This document shows, piece by piece, positions 8,019-16,476 of a stretch of 45,853 nt of DNA. Source of the DNA: UBA1172 sp002457135 (GTDB taxonomy: Bacteria; Pseudomonadota; Alphaproteobacteria; Puniceispirillales; UBA1172); contig CBFIBR010000017.1 of the NCBI GenBank assembly GCA_965660935.1, positions 1-45,853 of the forward strand, written 5' to 3'. Each line of letters begins with the position of its first letter. Within the stretch, counting starts at the first letter, position 1. A program made the position numbers and the translations under genes. Below the pieces are notes generated by a model that was not told the DNA's origin, ran no database searches, and saw nothing but the letters and a program-made list of their open reading frames with translations.

Positions 8019-10362
8019 CAATCAGCACCTCTCTCTTGCCCGCATGGTTGGCCGGGCTGACCACACCATTGCGTTCCATTTCCTCGATAATCGTTGCCGC
8101 CCTGTTATAGCCGATCCTGAGATGCCGTTGAATAAAGGATGTTGAGGCCTTGCCTTCACGCACCACCAGGCTGACCGCCTGATCATAGAGCGAGGCATCG
8201 CTGTTATCATCGTCATCATCACCGCCAAGGGCAGATGGCGGCTGATCCGTTTCAACCTCGGTGGTGACGTTTTCATCATAGACGGGTTCGCCCTGTTCAC
8301 GCAGAAAGCGGGTGACGGTTTCAACCTCGCCATCATCAACAAAAGGCCCGTGGACACGGACAATCCTGCCGCCACCTTCCATATAGAGCATATCACCCTT
8401 GCCGAGGAGCTGTTCTGCGCCTTGCTCACCAAGAATGGTCCGGCTGTCGATCTTGGAGGTAACCTGAAACGAAATCCGGGTCGGGAAATTGGCCTTGATG
8501 GTGCCGGTGATAACGTCAACCGATGGCCGCTGGGTTGCCATCACGACATGAATACCGGCGGCCCGGGCCATCTGGGCCAGACGCTGAACCGCGGCTTCGA
8601 TATCCTTGCCCGCCACCAGCATCAGATCAGCAACCTCATCAATGATCACCACGATGAAGGGCAGCGGGGTCAGGTCCAGGTCCTGTTCTTCATGCACCGG
8701 CATGCCTGTTTCGGCATCGAACCCGGTCTGGACCCGGCGCGTCAGGGTTTCACCCTTGCGGCGGGCCTGCTCCAGCCTCTTGTTGTAGCCGTCAATATTG
8801 CGGACACCCAGTTTTGACATGTTGCGGTAGCGGTTTTCCATTTCCCGCACAGTCCATTTGAGCGCGGTCACCGCCTTGCCCGGGTCGGTGACCACCGGTG
8901 TCAGCAGATGCGGAATACCATCATAAACCGACAATTCCAGCATCTTGGGGTCGATCATGATGAACCGGCAGGTTTCAGGGGTGTGGGTGTAGAGAAGCGA
9001 CAGGATCATGCCGTTGATCCCCACCGATTTACCTGAACCCGTGGTGCCGGCCACCAGCAGATGCGGCATCCGCGCCAGATCGGCGATAACAGGATTGCCG
9101 GCAATATCCATGCCGAGCGCCAGCGGCAGGGAGGCCGATTGCTCACCCCAGTCATCACCATCAAAGATGTCCCTCACCAGCACCACCTGCCGGTCTGTGT
9201 TGGGCAATTCGATGCCGATGACGTTCTGCCCCGGCACCACCGCAATCCGCACCGACAATGCCGACATTGACCGGGCGATATCATCAGCCAGCCCGACCAC
9301 GCGCTGGGTCTTGATCCCGGGGGCGAGGACCAGCTCATAGCGGGTCACCACCGGGCCGAAACGCGCCTTGTTGATCTCACCCCTGACACCAAATTCAGCC
9401 AGCACGCTTTCCAGCATCCTTGAGTTGGTATCAAGCACGGCAGGGTCCGGGCCTTCGGTTTCCCCCCTTGGCGGGGACAAGAGATCAAGCGGGGGCAGGC
9501 GATAGCCGCTCTGGTTTTCGAGATCGAGCATTGGCTGACGCGCGCCGGTTTTCCGTTTCCGTTTGGCGCTGGTCATCTTGGGGGCATCATCGCTTTCAGG
9601 CTCGCTTGAGACCACCACAGGCTCCCGCCTCGGGGCCGGGGTCTTGCGGACGCGTTTTTTAGCGGCCTCTTTCTGGGCGGGTGATTTCATCGGCCGGTTG
9701 CGGATCAGGGCAACCGCCTTGCGGAACGGGTACAGCACGGCAAGCCCGGCATACCGGAACAGCGCAAGGGTTTTCGGGATCAACCCGACCTCACCCCGTC
9801 CGATGGCAGCAGCATAACAATAGAATACAATCCCGATCAGCATCAGCGCGGCTGAGGCGATCTGCGCCCATTGCACCATTTCGAGCGGTGCAGGCAGGGG
9901 CTGGTTCAGGCCGGGATGCAGCAACAGGTTGACCATCACGGCCCCGACCGCCCCGCCGTAATCAGGGTTGATGGTGGCGGCGGAAAACGCCAGCAGCACC
10001 AGCGCAACCGGCAGGGCCAGCATCCGCCAGCGGAAATAGCGCGGCTGGCGGTGGCGGATCATTCTGCCGCCCCAGATGATCGGCACCAGCACCAGCGCCC
10101 ATGCGGCGACAATGCCAAGCCCGCTGATCAGGCTGCTGGCGATTTCAGCCCCGACCGGTCCCAGGAGGTTCTGATAGTTGCCATCGGTAATACTGGTGAC
10201 CGTGCTGCTGGACGGGTCGGTGTTGCTGTAACTGCCGAGGATCACCGCCATGACGCCGCCAAAAGCCAGCACCCCGAGCGCAATGATTTCCACCACGCGT
10301 CGGCGCAGATAGGCCTTGACCGTATCCGAAATGAAAGGGGTGGCGTTTCCCTGCTCAGCCAT
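8005..10362 (-). CDS. ftsK: DNA translocase FtsK
   Basis: A septal DNA pump that segregates chromosome termini and activates XerCD recombination. About 785 residues. The N-terminus has four hydrophobic segments (about residues 25-45, 75-100, 110-130 and 160-180), then a short linker. The motor shows Walker A AGTTGSGKSVG and Walker B FIVVIIDEVADLM, followed by QRPSVDVITGTIKANFPTRI. The C-terminal winged-helix gamma domain is present (SLVVREGKASTSFIQRHLRI, then GYNRAATIIEEME). A TTG at 10386 is an alternative start; the ATG at 10362 is preferred because neither has a strong Shine-Dalgarno sequence and ATG is commoner. Confidence 0.94.
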   Translation of the reverse strand: MAEQGNATPFISDTVKAYLRRRVVEIIALGVLAFGGVMAVILGSYSNTDPSSSTVTSITDGNYQNLLGPVGAEIASSLISGLGIVAAWALVLVPIIWGGRMIRHRQPRYFRWRMLALPVALVLLAFSAATINPDYGGAVGAVMVNLLLHPGLNQPLPAPLEMVQWAQIASAALMLIGIVFYCYAAAIGRGEVGLIPKTLALFRYAGLAVLYPFRKAVALIRNRPMKSPAQKEAAKKRVRKTPAPRREPVVVSSEPESDDAPKMTSAKRKRKTGARQPMLDLENQSGYRLPPLDLLSPPRGETEGPDPAVLDTNSRMLESVLAEFGVRGEINKARFGPVVTRYELVLAPGIKTQRVVGLADDIARSMSALSVRIAVVPGQNVIGIELPNTDRQVVLVRDIFDGDDWGEQSASLPLALGMDIAGNPVIADLARMPHLLVAGTTGSGKSVGINGMILSLLYTHTPETCRFIMIDPKMLELSVYDGIPHLLTPVVTDPGKAVTALKWTVREMENRYRNMSKLGVRNIDGYNKRLEQARRKGETLTRRVQTGFDAETGMPVHEEQDLDLTPLPFIVVIIDEVADLMLVAGKDIEAAVQRLAQMARAAGIHVVMATQRPSVDVITGTIKANFPTRISFQVTSKIDSRTILGEQGAEQLLGKGDMLYMEGGGRIVRVHGPFVDDGEVETVTRFLREQGEPVYDENVTTEVETDQPPSALGGDDDDDNSDASLYDQAVSLVVREGKASTSFIQRHLRIGYNRAATIIEEMERNGVVSPANHAGKREVLIDAAD

Positions 10363-10588
10363 GGATGTTGCTCTTGTCTTGTTCAAGCCCTGGTTCAGGT
10401 CCCCGCACCCTCATCGGGATCAGCCTGGATTTCTGTCAGATATAGATGACTTTATGATGGATCATACCATATATCGTAATTATGGCGTTTTTCAGCTTAA
10501 AAAGCCACCGCTAATCATGGTTGATACCAGTCGCAGGCGATGGCTTCAGGCATTGCCTTGACGGGCTTTTAGGCGTAAATCTCAACCC

Positions 10589-11116
10589 ATGGCTGATGCA
10601 CGGAAAAGGGCGGTTTTTCTTGATCGGGACGGTGTGATCAATATCGACACCGGCTACCCCCACAGGATTGATGAATTTGTCCTCATCCCCGGGGCAGCGG
10701 CGGCGATCAGGCGCGCCAATGAGGCTGGATACAGTGTCTTTGTGGTGACCAATCAGGGCGGCATCGGGCTGGGCTATTTCAGCGTGGATACCCTCACCGC
10801 GTTTCATGACCACATGATCAGCGTGCTTGAGGCTGAGAAGGCCATAATCACCGATATCGCCTTTTGCCCGCATCACCCGAAAGCCTTGCTGGAGGAAAAT
10901 CGTGACTGCGACTGCCGCAAGCCCAAACCGGCCATGATCCTTGATCTGGCTGAACGTCATCATATCGACCTGGCGGCAAGCGCGATGATTGGTGACCGTG
11001 ATACTGATATCATGGCTGCCGAGGCCGCCGGGGTTAGGGGGTTCCTCTTTGACGGGGTCAATCTTGACCACCTGATGCAGGATGTGCTGAACCAACTGTC
11101 AGGGAGAGCAGCATGA
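10589..11116 (+). CDS. HAD-family phosphatase, GmhB-like (D,D-heptose 1,7-bisphosphate 7-phosphatase type)
   Basis: A 175-residue HAD (HisB-N/GmhB) phosphatase. The nucleophile motif is FLDRDGVIN near residue 10, with VVTNQGGIG near 50. A zinc-site cysteine set (FCPHHP and CDCRKPKP) lies near 92-112, and the distal acidic motif is IGDRDTDIMAA near 135. GmhB removes the 7-phosphate of heptose bisphosphate for LPS core or S-layer glycan. The zinc motif favours GmhB over histidinol phosphatase, but no heptose genes are nearby to confirm this. The stop overlaps the next gene's ATG (ATGA), so the two are coupled although their pathways look unrelated. Confidence 0.82.
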   Translation: MADARKRAVFLDRDGVINIDTGYPHRIDEFVLIPGAAAAIRRANEAGYSVFVVTNQGGIGLGYFSVDTLTAFHDHMISVLEAEKAIITDIAFCPHHPKALLEENRDCDCRKPKPAMILDLAERHHIDLAASAMIGDRDTDIMAAEAAGVRGFLFDGVNLDHLMQDVLNQLSGRAA

Positions 11117-12345
11117 CGAAAACAGATACGACCAACCCGATTGTGATTGTCGGCGGCGGGCTGGCGGGGCTGGCCACGGCACTGACGCTGGCAAAGCGCG
11201 GCCATGGCGTGACACTGCTTGATCAGGGCGGTGGTAAGGCGGACCGGATCCGCACCACCACGCTCAACCCGCTTGCGATGCAGCATCTGGGTGAACTGGG
11301 GATCATTGCCTGGATGGAAAAACAGTCGCGCCCGCTTGTTCCGGTCACGGCCATTACCGTCAGTGACGAAAAACAGTATCAGGGCAGACCCAATGCCGAT
11401 GACCGGCTCATGGGCTGGGATGATGACACCCCGCTTGCCTATGTTGCGCGCAACGGCGACATGGTGGATGCCGCCCTCGCGCTGGCCCGCCGCAATCGGC
11501 TGATCACGCTGCAACAGGGGGTGGCGATCAGCGGCTTTAACCCGGTGGATAAAGACCATGGCCATGCCGCCGCCTGCCTGACCGATACGAACGGCAATCG
11601 CTGGCCCGCCAGCCTCATAATCGCCTGTGATGGTGGCGGCAGCCCGCTCAGGGAAATGGCCGGGATCAGGACCATCGAACGCAACCCCGGCCAGACCGCT
11701 ATCGTCGCTGATGTGCAGCTGGAACGCCCCCATGGGCAGGTCGCCTGGCAACGCTTTCTGAAGGGTGGGCCAGTGGCACTGATGCCGCTTTCGGATAGCA
11801 CCATGGCCTCGCTGGTATGGACATTGAAGGATGAAGACGCAAAGGTGCTGCTCGATGCGGACCCGGCCTCATTCGGGCAGAGCCTGACTGAAATTGCACT
11901 CGCCCCTTTCGGGATGATGGTGCTGGCCAGTGACCGGCGGGGCTGGTCGCTTCGCCTGCGCCACGCCATCCGGCCCTATGCCCAGCGGCTGGTGCTGCTC
12001 GGTGATGCCGCCCATGCCATTCACCCTCTGGCGGGGCAGGGGTTCAACCTTGCTGTCGGGGACATGATCGGGCTTGCCGATGCGCTGGAATGGGGGGATG
12101 ACCATGGCTGTGAGCCTGGTGATGCCAGCGTGCTGGCGCGTTATGCCCGGGGGCGGGTTACCGAAACCGCGGCCATGACAATGGCAACCGACGGGCTTAA
12201 TGCGCTGTTTTCGTTCTCACCCGCACCGCTGCGGTCTTTGGCCGGGGCAGCGATGACCATGCTGGACCGGTCGCCACTGAAAAACATTGCCCTCAATTTC
12301 GCCAATGGCACCCTGACGCGGGGCCTGTTCAGCCGTCGCGGCTAA
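11113..12345 (+). CDS. UbiH/UbiF/VisC/COQ6-family FAD-dependent hydroxylase
   Basis: A 410-residue aromatic-ring flavin monooxygenase. The N-terminal dinucleotide motif VIVGGGLAGLATALTLAKRG covers residues 10-29, followed by VTLLDQ. The second FAD motif LLGDAAHAIHPLAGQGFNLA is near residue 297 and is characteristic of ubiquinone hydroxylases. Members hydroxylate C5, C6 or C1 of the polyprenyl-phenol precursor; which position cannot be told here. The last 17 bases overlap the convergent DUF971 gene. Confidence 0.88.
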   Translation: MTKTDTTNPIVIVGGGLAGLATALTLAKRGHGVTLLDQGGGKADRIRTTTLNPLAMQHLGELGIIAWMEKQSRPLVPVTAITVSDEKQYQGRPNADDRLMGWDDDTPLAYVARNGDMVDAALALARRNRLITLQQGVAISGFNPVDKDHGHAAACLTDTNGNRWPASLIIACDGGGSPLREMAGIRTIERNPGQTAIVADVQLERPHGQVAWQRFLKGGPVALMPLSDSTMASLVWTLKDEDAKVLLDADPASFGQSLTEIALAPFGMMVLASDRRGWSLRLRHAIRPYAQRLVLLGDAAHAIHPLAGQGFNLAVGDMIGLADALEWGDDHGCEPGDASVLARYARGRVTETAAMTMATDGLNALFSFSPAPLRSLAGAAMTMLDRSPLKNIALNFANGTLTRGLFSRRG

Positions 12346-12709
12346 GCCCTAGGGAGGCCAGGCGTTCGATATAGCCCGCCATCAGGCTGTTGGCCTCACG
12401 GCCATAGCGATAGAGAATTTCCCAGGAATAAAGCCCGCTGTCATGACCATCGCTGAACTGGATGCGGACAGCGTAATGCCCGACAGGCGTAACGCCTGAA
12501 ATCGTCACCCCGCGCTTGCCACCGGGGGTTGTTTTCTGGCCTTCACCATGGCCCTGAACCTCGGCCGAGGGGGATTCAACCCGCAACAGCTCAGCCGAAA
12601 GCGTATGGCTCGACCCATCGTCCCATGTCACGGTCAGCGCATCACGCGCAGTGTTGAGGGCGATTTCTTCCGGTGATGGTCCCGGCTTGAAACGATTGCT
12701 GTCAGTCAT
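12329..12709 (-). CDS. DUF971 (gamma-butyrobetaine hydroxylase-like N-terminal domain) protein
   Basis: About 126 residues. The core LTVTWDDGSSHTLSAELLRV and later VGHYAVRIQFSDGHDSGLYS-W match the small beta-rich DUF971 domain, also found at the N-terminus of gamma-butyrobetaine hydroxylase. In stand-alone form it is suspected to take part in iron-sulfur or Mrp/ApbC-linked processes, but no reaction is established. A longer frame starts at 12760; the ATG at 12709 overlaps the end of the Trm112-like gene (ATGACTGA) and is the likely start. Confidence 0.82.
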   Translation of the reverse strand: MTDSNRFKPGPSPEEIALNTARDALTVTWDDGSSHTLSAELLRVESPSAEVQGHGEGQKTTPGGKRGVTISGVTPVGHYAVRIQFSDGHDSGLYSWEILYRYGREANSLMAGYIERLASLGLSRDG

Positions 12710-12911
12710 CGGGGTTAAGGGCGCGGGCCTGATCCGCCAGCAGCACAGGAACCCCGTCAATCACGGGGAAGGCAAGGCCGGCCTGGCGGCTTATCAGCTC
12801 ACTGTTCGCTTTGTTGTATTCAAGGGGGCTTTTGGTTTCAGGGCAGACCAGCAGCGACAACAGCGCCGGGTCAAGCACCCTGATGCTGTCCTGCCCGTTA
12901 GTGGAAGACAT
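12702..12911 (-). CDS. Trm112/YcaR-family small protein
   Basis: A small protein of about 69 residues with LDPALLSLLVCPETKSPLEY and later AFPVIDGVPVLL, the Trm112/UPF0434 pattern. Only one cysteine of the usual zinc set is present, as in many bacterial members. The eukaryotic relative is a partner of methyltransferases; the bacterial role is unclear. The ATG at 12911 has GGGGA five bases upstream and overlaps the LON-domain gene by 14 bases; an in-frame GTG at 12926 is a less likely start. Confidence 0.82.
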   Translation of the reverse strand: MSSTNGQDSIRVLDPALLSLLVCPETKSPLEYNKANSELISRQAGLAFPVIDGVPVLLADQARALNPDD

Positions 12912-13590
12912 TATTGTCCCCGTCACCGTTCAGCTCATGCCCTGAGATTTCCATTTCAAGCAGGGTGGAGAGTATCATGGCACGGTCAGTGGTGGATGTT
13001 GCCTCAAGCAAAGCCTGCTTGTCCGCGAAACTAAGGGGGCAGATCATCGACAGGGTGGTAACCAGCCGCTCGCTTTCGCAACGTTCAATGACATTCCAGT
13101 CGGCGGTGAAACCCTTGATGTTGAAAAACCCGCGAAGGGCGTTAACCAGACGGTCACGCTCAATTTCAGGGTCTGTTGCTTCCGTATCCAGGTCATAGCC
13201 ATCATAGGATACTTCAACGCGGCGATAGCCGTTTTTCATTTCCAGTTCCTGCAGAACACGGAAACGGATCAGCCCGTCCAGCGAAATCAGGTTGCGGCCA
13301 TCGCTGGTTTCCTCAAAGCTCGACAGCCGCCCGAGGCAACCGACACGATGCAGCGGTGATGTGTTCAGCCCGGTGTCATTGGCGGCAGGCTGGGGGTGGT
13401 CCATGGTCTGGATCATCCCGAAAACCCGGTATTTCATCGACAGCACATCCTGGATCATGTTCAGGTAGCGGTCTTCGAAAATATTCAATGGAAGGCGACC
13501 ACCCGGCAGCAACAAGGCACCGTTCAAAGGAAAGATCGGGATCACCCGTGGGAGATCCTGAATTTCCGGTTCTAACGCATTGCGTTTCAT
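12898..13590 (-). CDS. LON substrate-binding-domain protein (stand-alone)
   Basis: A 230-residue protein made mostly of the N-terminal substrate-binding domain of Lon protease, without ATPase or protease modules. It opens with LPRVIPIFPLNGALLLPGGR and LPLNIFEDRY, the family signature, and has RVGCLGRLSSFEETSDGR near the middle. The open frame extends to 13950, but that part overlaps the thioredoxin gene and is not protein-like. The ATG at 13590 has GAGG eight bases upstream. It lies 22 bases downstream of the CnoX-like gene, a pairing common in alphaproteobacteria and suggestive of proteostasis. Confidence 0.87.
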   Translation of the reverse strand: MKRNALEPEIQDLPRVIPIFPLNGALLLPGGRLPLNIFEDRYLNMIQDVLSMKYRVFGMIQTMDHPQPAANDTGLNTSPLHRVGCLGRLSSFEETSDGRNLISLDGLIRFRVLQELEMKNGYRRVEVSYDGYDLDTEATDPEIERDRLVNALRGFFNIKGFTADWNVIERCESERLVTTLSMICPLSFADKQALLEATSTTDRAMILSTLLEMEISGHELNGDGDNNVFH

Positions 13591-13612
13591 AACGACTACC
13601 TCAATAGGCTGT

Positions 13613-14521
13613 TCAGGCGAACAGCAGGGATGAAAGTTTCCTTCGGGCGGCAACAACTTCAGGCGCGGCCGGGCCGAGGGCGTTGAATATTTCCAGCAAC
13701 TGCATGCGGGCAGCCGCCTCATTCCATTCACGATCAAGCCGGATCGATTCCAGCAGGGATTCCATTGCAGCCTCGACCTCACCACTGCCGTAAAGGGCGG
13801 TTGCCAGATCGAAATGCGCCGACGGGTCTTGCGGGCTGGATTCAACCCGGGCTTCGCATTCTGAACGCTGTCCGGCACTGGCAGCGGCCGTTTCAGCCAT
13901 ATCAAGCATCTGGGATGCGGCAACCACCGCGTCACTGGCCTGCATTTCATCAGTCATGGCGCCGATCATCTCACGCGCCTGTTCCAGCTCACCCATGCCG
14001 ATCATGCAACGGACCATTCCGGCCATGGCACGGGCCTCTTCAGGGTTGCTCATCAGCACTTCCTGAAAGGCGACAGCGGCGGCATCAAAATCCTTGCTGC
14101 CCAGTGCTGTCTCAGCCTCTTCGAGCCTGTCTTCAACCCCGGCACCACCGCCGAGTTCTTTCAGCCGATCAACAAACGCTTCAACCTCGGAGGCTGGCTG
14201 GGCACCGTTGAAGGCATCCACCGGCTGGCCACCAAAAAAGGCATAGACCGTCGGGACGGACTGAACCCTCAACTGAGCAGCGAGCGCGTTGTTCTGCGGG
14301 TCATCGATATTCACCTTGGCCAGCTTTACCGCTCCATCAGCTTTGGCAACGGCGGCTTCGAGAACTGGCATGATCTGCTTGCATGGCCCACACCAGGGGG
14401 CCCAGAAATCAACAATCACGGGAATTTCCTGTGACGCGTTGATGACCTCTTCCATAAAATTGGCGGCGGTAACATCAAGAACCGATGCGTTCTCATTTGC
14501 GTTAATGGTCGCCATTACCAT
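13613..14521 (-). CDS. cnoX: CnoX/YbbN-type thioredoxin with TPR tail (chaperedoxin)
   Basis: A 302-residue protein. Residues of about 18-115 are a thioredoxin domain with an intact active site (VDFWAPWCGPCKQIMPVL) and the cis-proline motif SVPTVYAFF. Residues of about 130-300 are TPR-like helices. This is the CnoX (YbbN) layout: a holdase that protects proteins under oxidative stress and passes them to GroEL or DnaK. The E. coli protein has lost the CxxC; here WCGPC is kept, so thiol-disulfide activity is expected. Two ATGs (14521 and 14515) are possible; the first is closer to GGAG. Confidence 0.87.
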   Translation of the reverse strand: MVMATINANENASVLDVTAANFMEEVINASQEIPVIVDFWAPWCGPCKQIMPVLEAAVAKADGAVKLAKVNIDDPQNNALAAQLRVQSVPTVYAFFGGQPVDAFNGAQPASEVEAFVDRLKELGGGAGVEDRLEEAETALGSKDFDAAAVAFQEVLMSNPEEARAMAGMVRCMIGMGELEQAREMIGAMTDEMQASDAVVAASQMLDMAETAAASAGQRSECEARVESSPQDPSAHFDLATALYGSGEVEAAMESLLESIRLDREWNEAAARMQLLEIFNALGPAAPEVVAARRKLSSLLFA

Positions 14522-14639
14522 TGCGATACGATCTCCACGATATTTTTGTTCTTATTAATTCGTGATGCAGCAACACAATGCTCACACTTAACAGATGGAG
14601 CATGTTTCAGGAGTTGCAAGTAATTATTTAAAAACATTT

Positions 14640-15203
14640 TTATCCCGCCCCCGTGCTGCCGATGGTGATACAATCCGCAAAGTGGCCGGTATGCTCAAGA
14701 AAGCGGATAAGGTCTGTGGTCGAAATCGTCACGGTCTTATCGTTGACGAGCGGGTGCAGATTGACCTTGTCCGCATCCAGAATGGCGCGATCAATCACAA
14801 GCGTGACCTGATGATCGGGATCGTTGATCAGCGTCAGGGGCGAAACCGCCCCCGGGCGTACCCCGAGAAATTCCATCAGCCGGTCTGCGCTGCCAAAGGA
14901 AAACCTGTTGCCGCCGATTTCATCACCAAGGGATTTAAGGTCAATCTCAAGCGTTTCTTCGGCCACAACGAGGAAGTTCTTTTTCTTGCTGTTGCGGAGA
15001 TAGAGATTCTTGATATGGGCGCCTTCCATGGAGCCGCGAAGCTGCTGGCTGTCCGATACGGTGCGCAACGGCGGATGGTTATGCAGGTCATAGTCGATGC
15101 CAAGACGATCAAACAGGGACAGCATCGCCAACGATGATGTTGGCAAACTATCCTCATACACTGATGAGGCATCAGGTTTGACTGCTGCTGGGCTACTGTC
15201 CAT
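14640..15203 (-). CDS. YbaK/ProX-family prolyl-tRNA-editing (aminoacyl-tRNA deacylase) protein
   Basis: A 187-residue single-domain protein of the YbaK/EbsC fold. Recognisable segments are YDLHNHPPLRTVSDSQQLRG near residue 38, HIKNLYLRNSKKKNFLVV near 63, SFGSADRLMEFLGVRPGAVS near 102, and HPLVNDKTVTIST near 150. Stand-alone members hydrolyse mischarged tRNAs, typically Ala-tRNA(Pro). Which mischarged tRNA is corrected cannot be read from sequence alone. It lies 118 bases upstream of the CnoX-like gene on the same strand. Confidence 0.88.
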   Translation of the reverse strand: MDSSPAAVKPDASSVYEDSLPTSSLAMLSLFDRLGIDYDLHNHPPLRTVSDSQQLRGSMEGAHIKNLYLRNSKKKNFLVVAEETLEIDLKSLGDEIGGNRFSFGSADRLMEFLGVRPGAVSPLTLINDPDHQVTLVIDRAILDADKVNLHPLVNDKTVTISTTDLIRFLEHTGHFADCITIGSTGAG

Positions 15204-15468
15204 GGCTCAAAAAAAACGTGTTTGCTATTGGTTTTATTCGTTGTATTCGAGTCTTGAATTAAAGCATTTATTCGGAAAATGACCGGGTTGACAAGGATTG
15301 TGTCAGGTCTGCCACGATACTGTGATGGAAACCGGGGGATGTCAATTTATTCCTCCACCCAAAAAACCCCTTCCCCTTTCACGCTGGGTAACAAAATGCA
15401 ACGATTGACGGCAGGGGCGGCGTTCAGGTAACACCCAGTAATATCAATAAGAAAACGGTTTAACCTGA

Positions 15469-16476
15469 ATGCCAGCGGTAAAGATAGTTTTAGTAGGTTG
15501 CGGGATGTGGGGCCGGAATATTGCCCGCAATCTCAATACCTTAGGCATTCTTGCCGGGGTTGCCGATATCAACGCCGAAAACGCCCGCCGCTTCGCAGCA
15601 GAATTTGACACCGAGGTGATAACGGTTGACGAAGCCCTTGAAAAACCCGGCCATGATGCGATCGCGCTGGTCACTGCGGCACCTAGTCACACCGATCTGG
15701 CGGTAAGGGCGCTGGACTCAGGCAAGGCAGTTTTCGTTGAAAAGCCGCTGGCCCTCACGGTAGCGGAGGCGGAACGAATCGCTGATGCCGCAAAAGCCGC
15801 TGACAAGCCTGTCATGGTTGGCCATCTGATCCGCCATCATCCGGTTTTTCGCCATCTCCTCACCATGGTGGAGGATGGGGCGATTGGAACGCTCCGTCAC
15901 ATTGCCGCCCGCCGGATTGCCCCCGGGCGTATCCGTGATGTTGAATCCGTTCTCTATGATCTCTGCCCCCATGATCTCGCCCTCATTGCAGCCCTGACCG
16001 GCATGGCCGAACCCGATCAGGTCGCCTGCCAGGCTATCTGCCATGTCACCGCAGGGGTTGATGATATCGTCTCAGCCCAGCTCAGCTTTGGTGACGGCGT
16101 AACCGCAACGCTGGAGGCCAACTGGTACAATCCGGTCAAGATCCATCAGCTGACCGTCATCGGCAGTGAGGCCGCGCTGATTTTTGATGACACCCGCCCC
16201 TGGCCGGAAAAGCTGATGCGCCATGCGTTCAGGGCTGGCCATGAGGATGGCATGGTAACGCTCGAACGCGGCGAGGCCGAGGTCATACCGGTGCCGGAGG
16301 GTGAACCCCTCCGTGAAGAGATGGCCAATTTCGCTGATGCCGTTGCAGGCCAGACAGAACCCCTCACCGGGATTGATGAGGCGCTCTATGTCCAGCGCAT
16401 CATGGCCCGCATGCAGGACGCTATCGACCAGTCAAGACTTTCCCAAACGAAGATCCCCCAAACAAGGATGCTGTGA
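15469..16476 (+). CDS. Gfo/Idh/MocA-family oxidoreductase
   Basis: A 335-residue NAD(P)-dependent sugar oxidoreductase. The Rossmann motif VLVGCGMWGRNIARNL is at about 6-21 and the catalytic-lysine motif VFVEKPLAL at about 89. CPHDLALIAALTG near 165 is typical of the C-terminal domain. The overlapping aminotransferase downstream (16473) suggests a dehydrogenation-transamination pair such as WbpB/WbpE, which makes amino-uronic sugars on UDP-GlcNAc. That pathway is inferred from pairing only; no glycosyltransferase or acetyltransferase is adjacent. The ribosome binding site is weak. Confidence 0.85.
   Translation: MPAVKIVLVGCGMWGRNIARNLNTLGILAGVADINAENARRFAAEFDTEVITVDEALEKPGHDAIALVTAAPSHTDLAVRALDSGKAVFVEKPLALTVAEAERIADAAKAADKPVMVGHLIRHHPVFRHLLTMVEDGAIGTLRHIAARRIAPGRIRDVESVLYDLCPHDLALIAALTGMAEPDQVACQAICHVTAGVDDIVSAQLSFGDGVTATLEANWYNPVKIHQLTVIGSEAALIFDDTRPWPEKLMRHAFRAGHEDGMVTLERGEAEVIPVPEGEPLREEMANFADAVAGQTEPLTGIDEALYVQRIMARMQDAIDQSRLSQTKIPQTRML

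Noticed and set aside
13591..13950. N-terminal extension of the LON-domain frame
   Set aside because: Overlaps the CnoX-like gene in another frame, composition is not protein-like, and an ATG with GAGG upstream starts exactly at the conserved domain.
15280..15330. TTGACA with GATACT as a promoter for the oxidoreductase gene
   Set aside because: Spacing of about 22 bases is too long for a standard housekeeping-sigma promoter.
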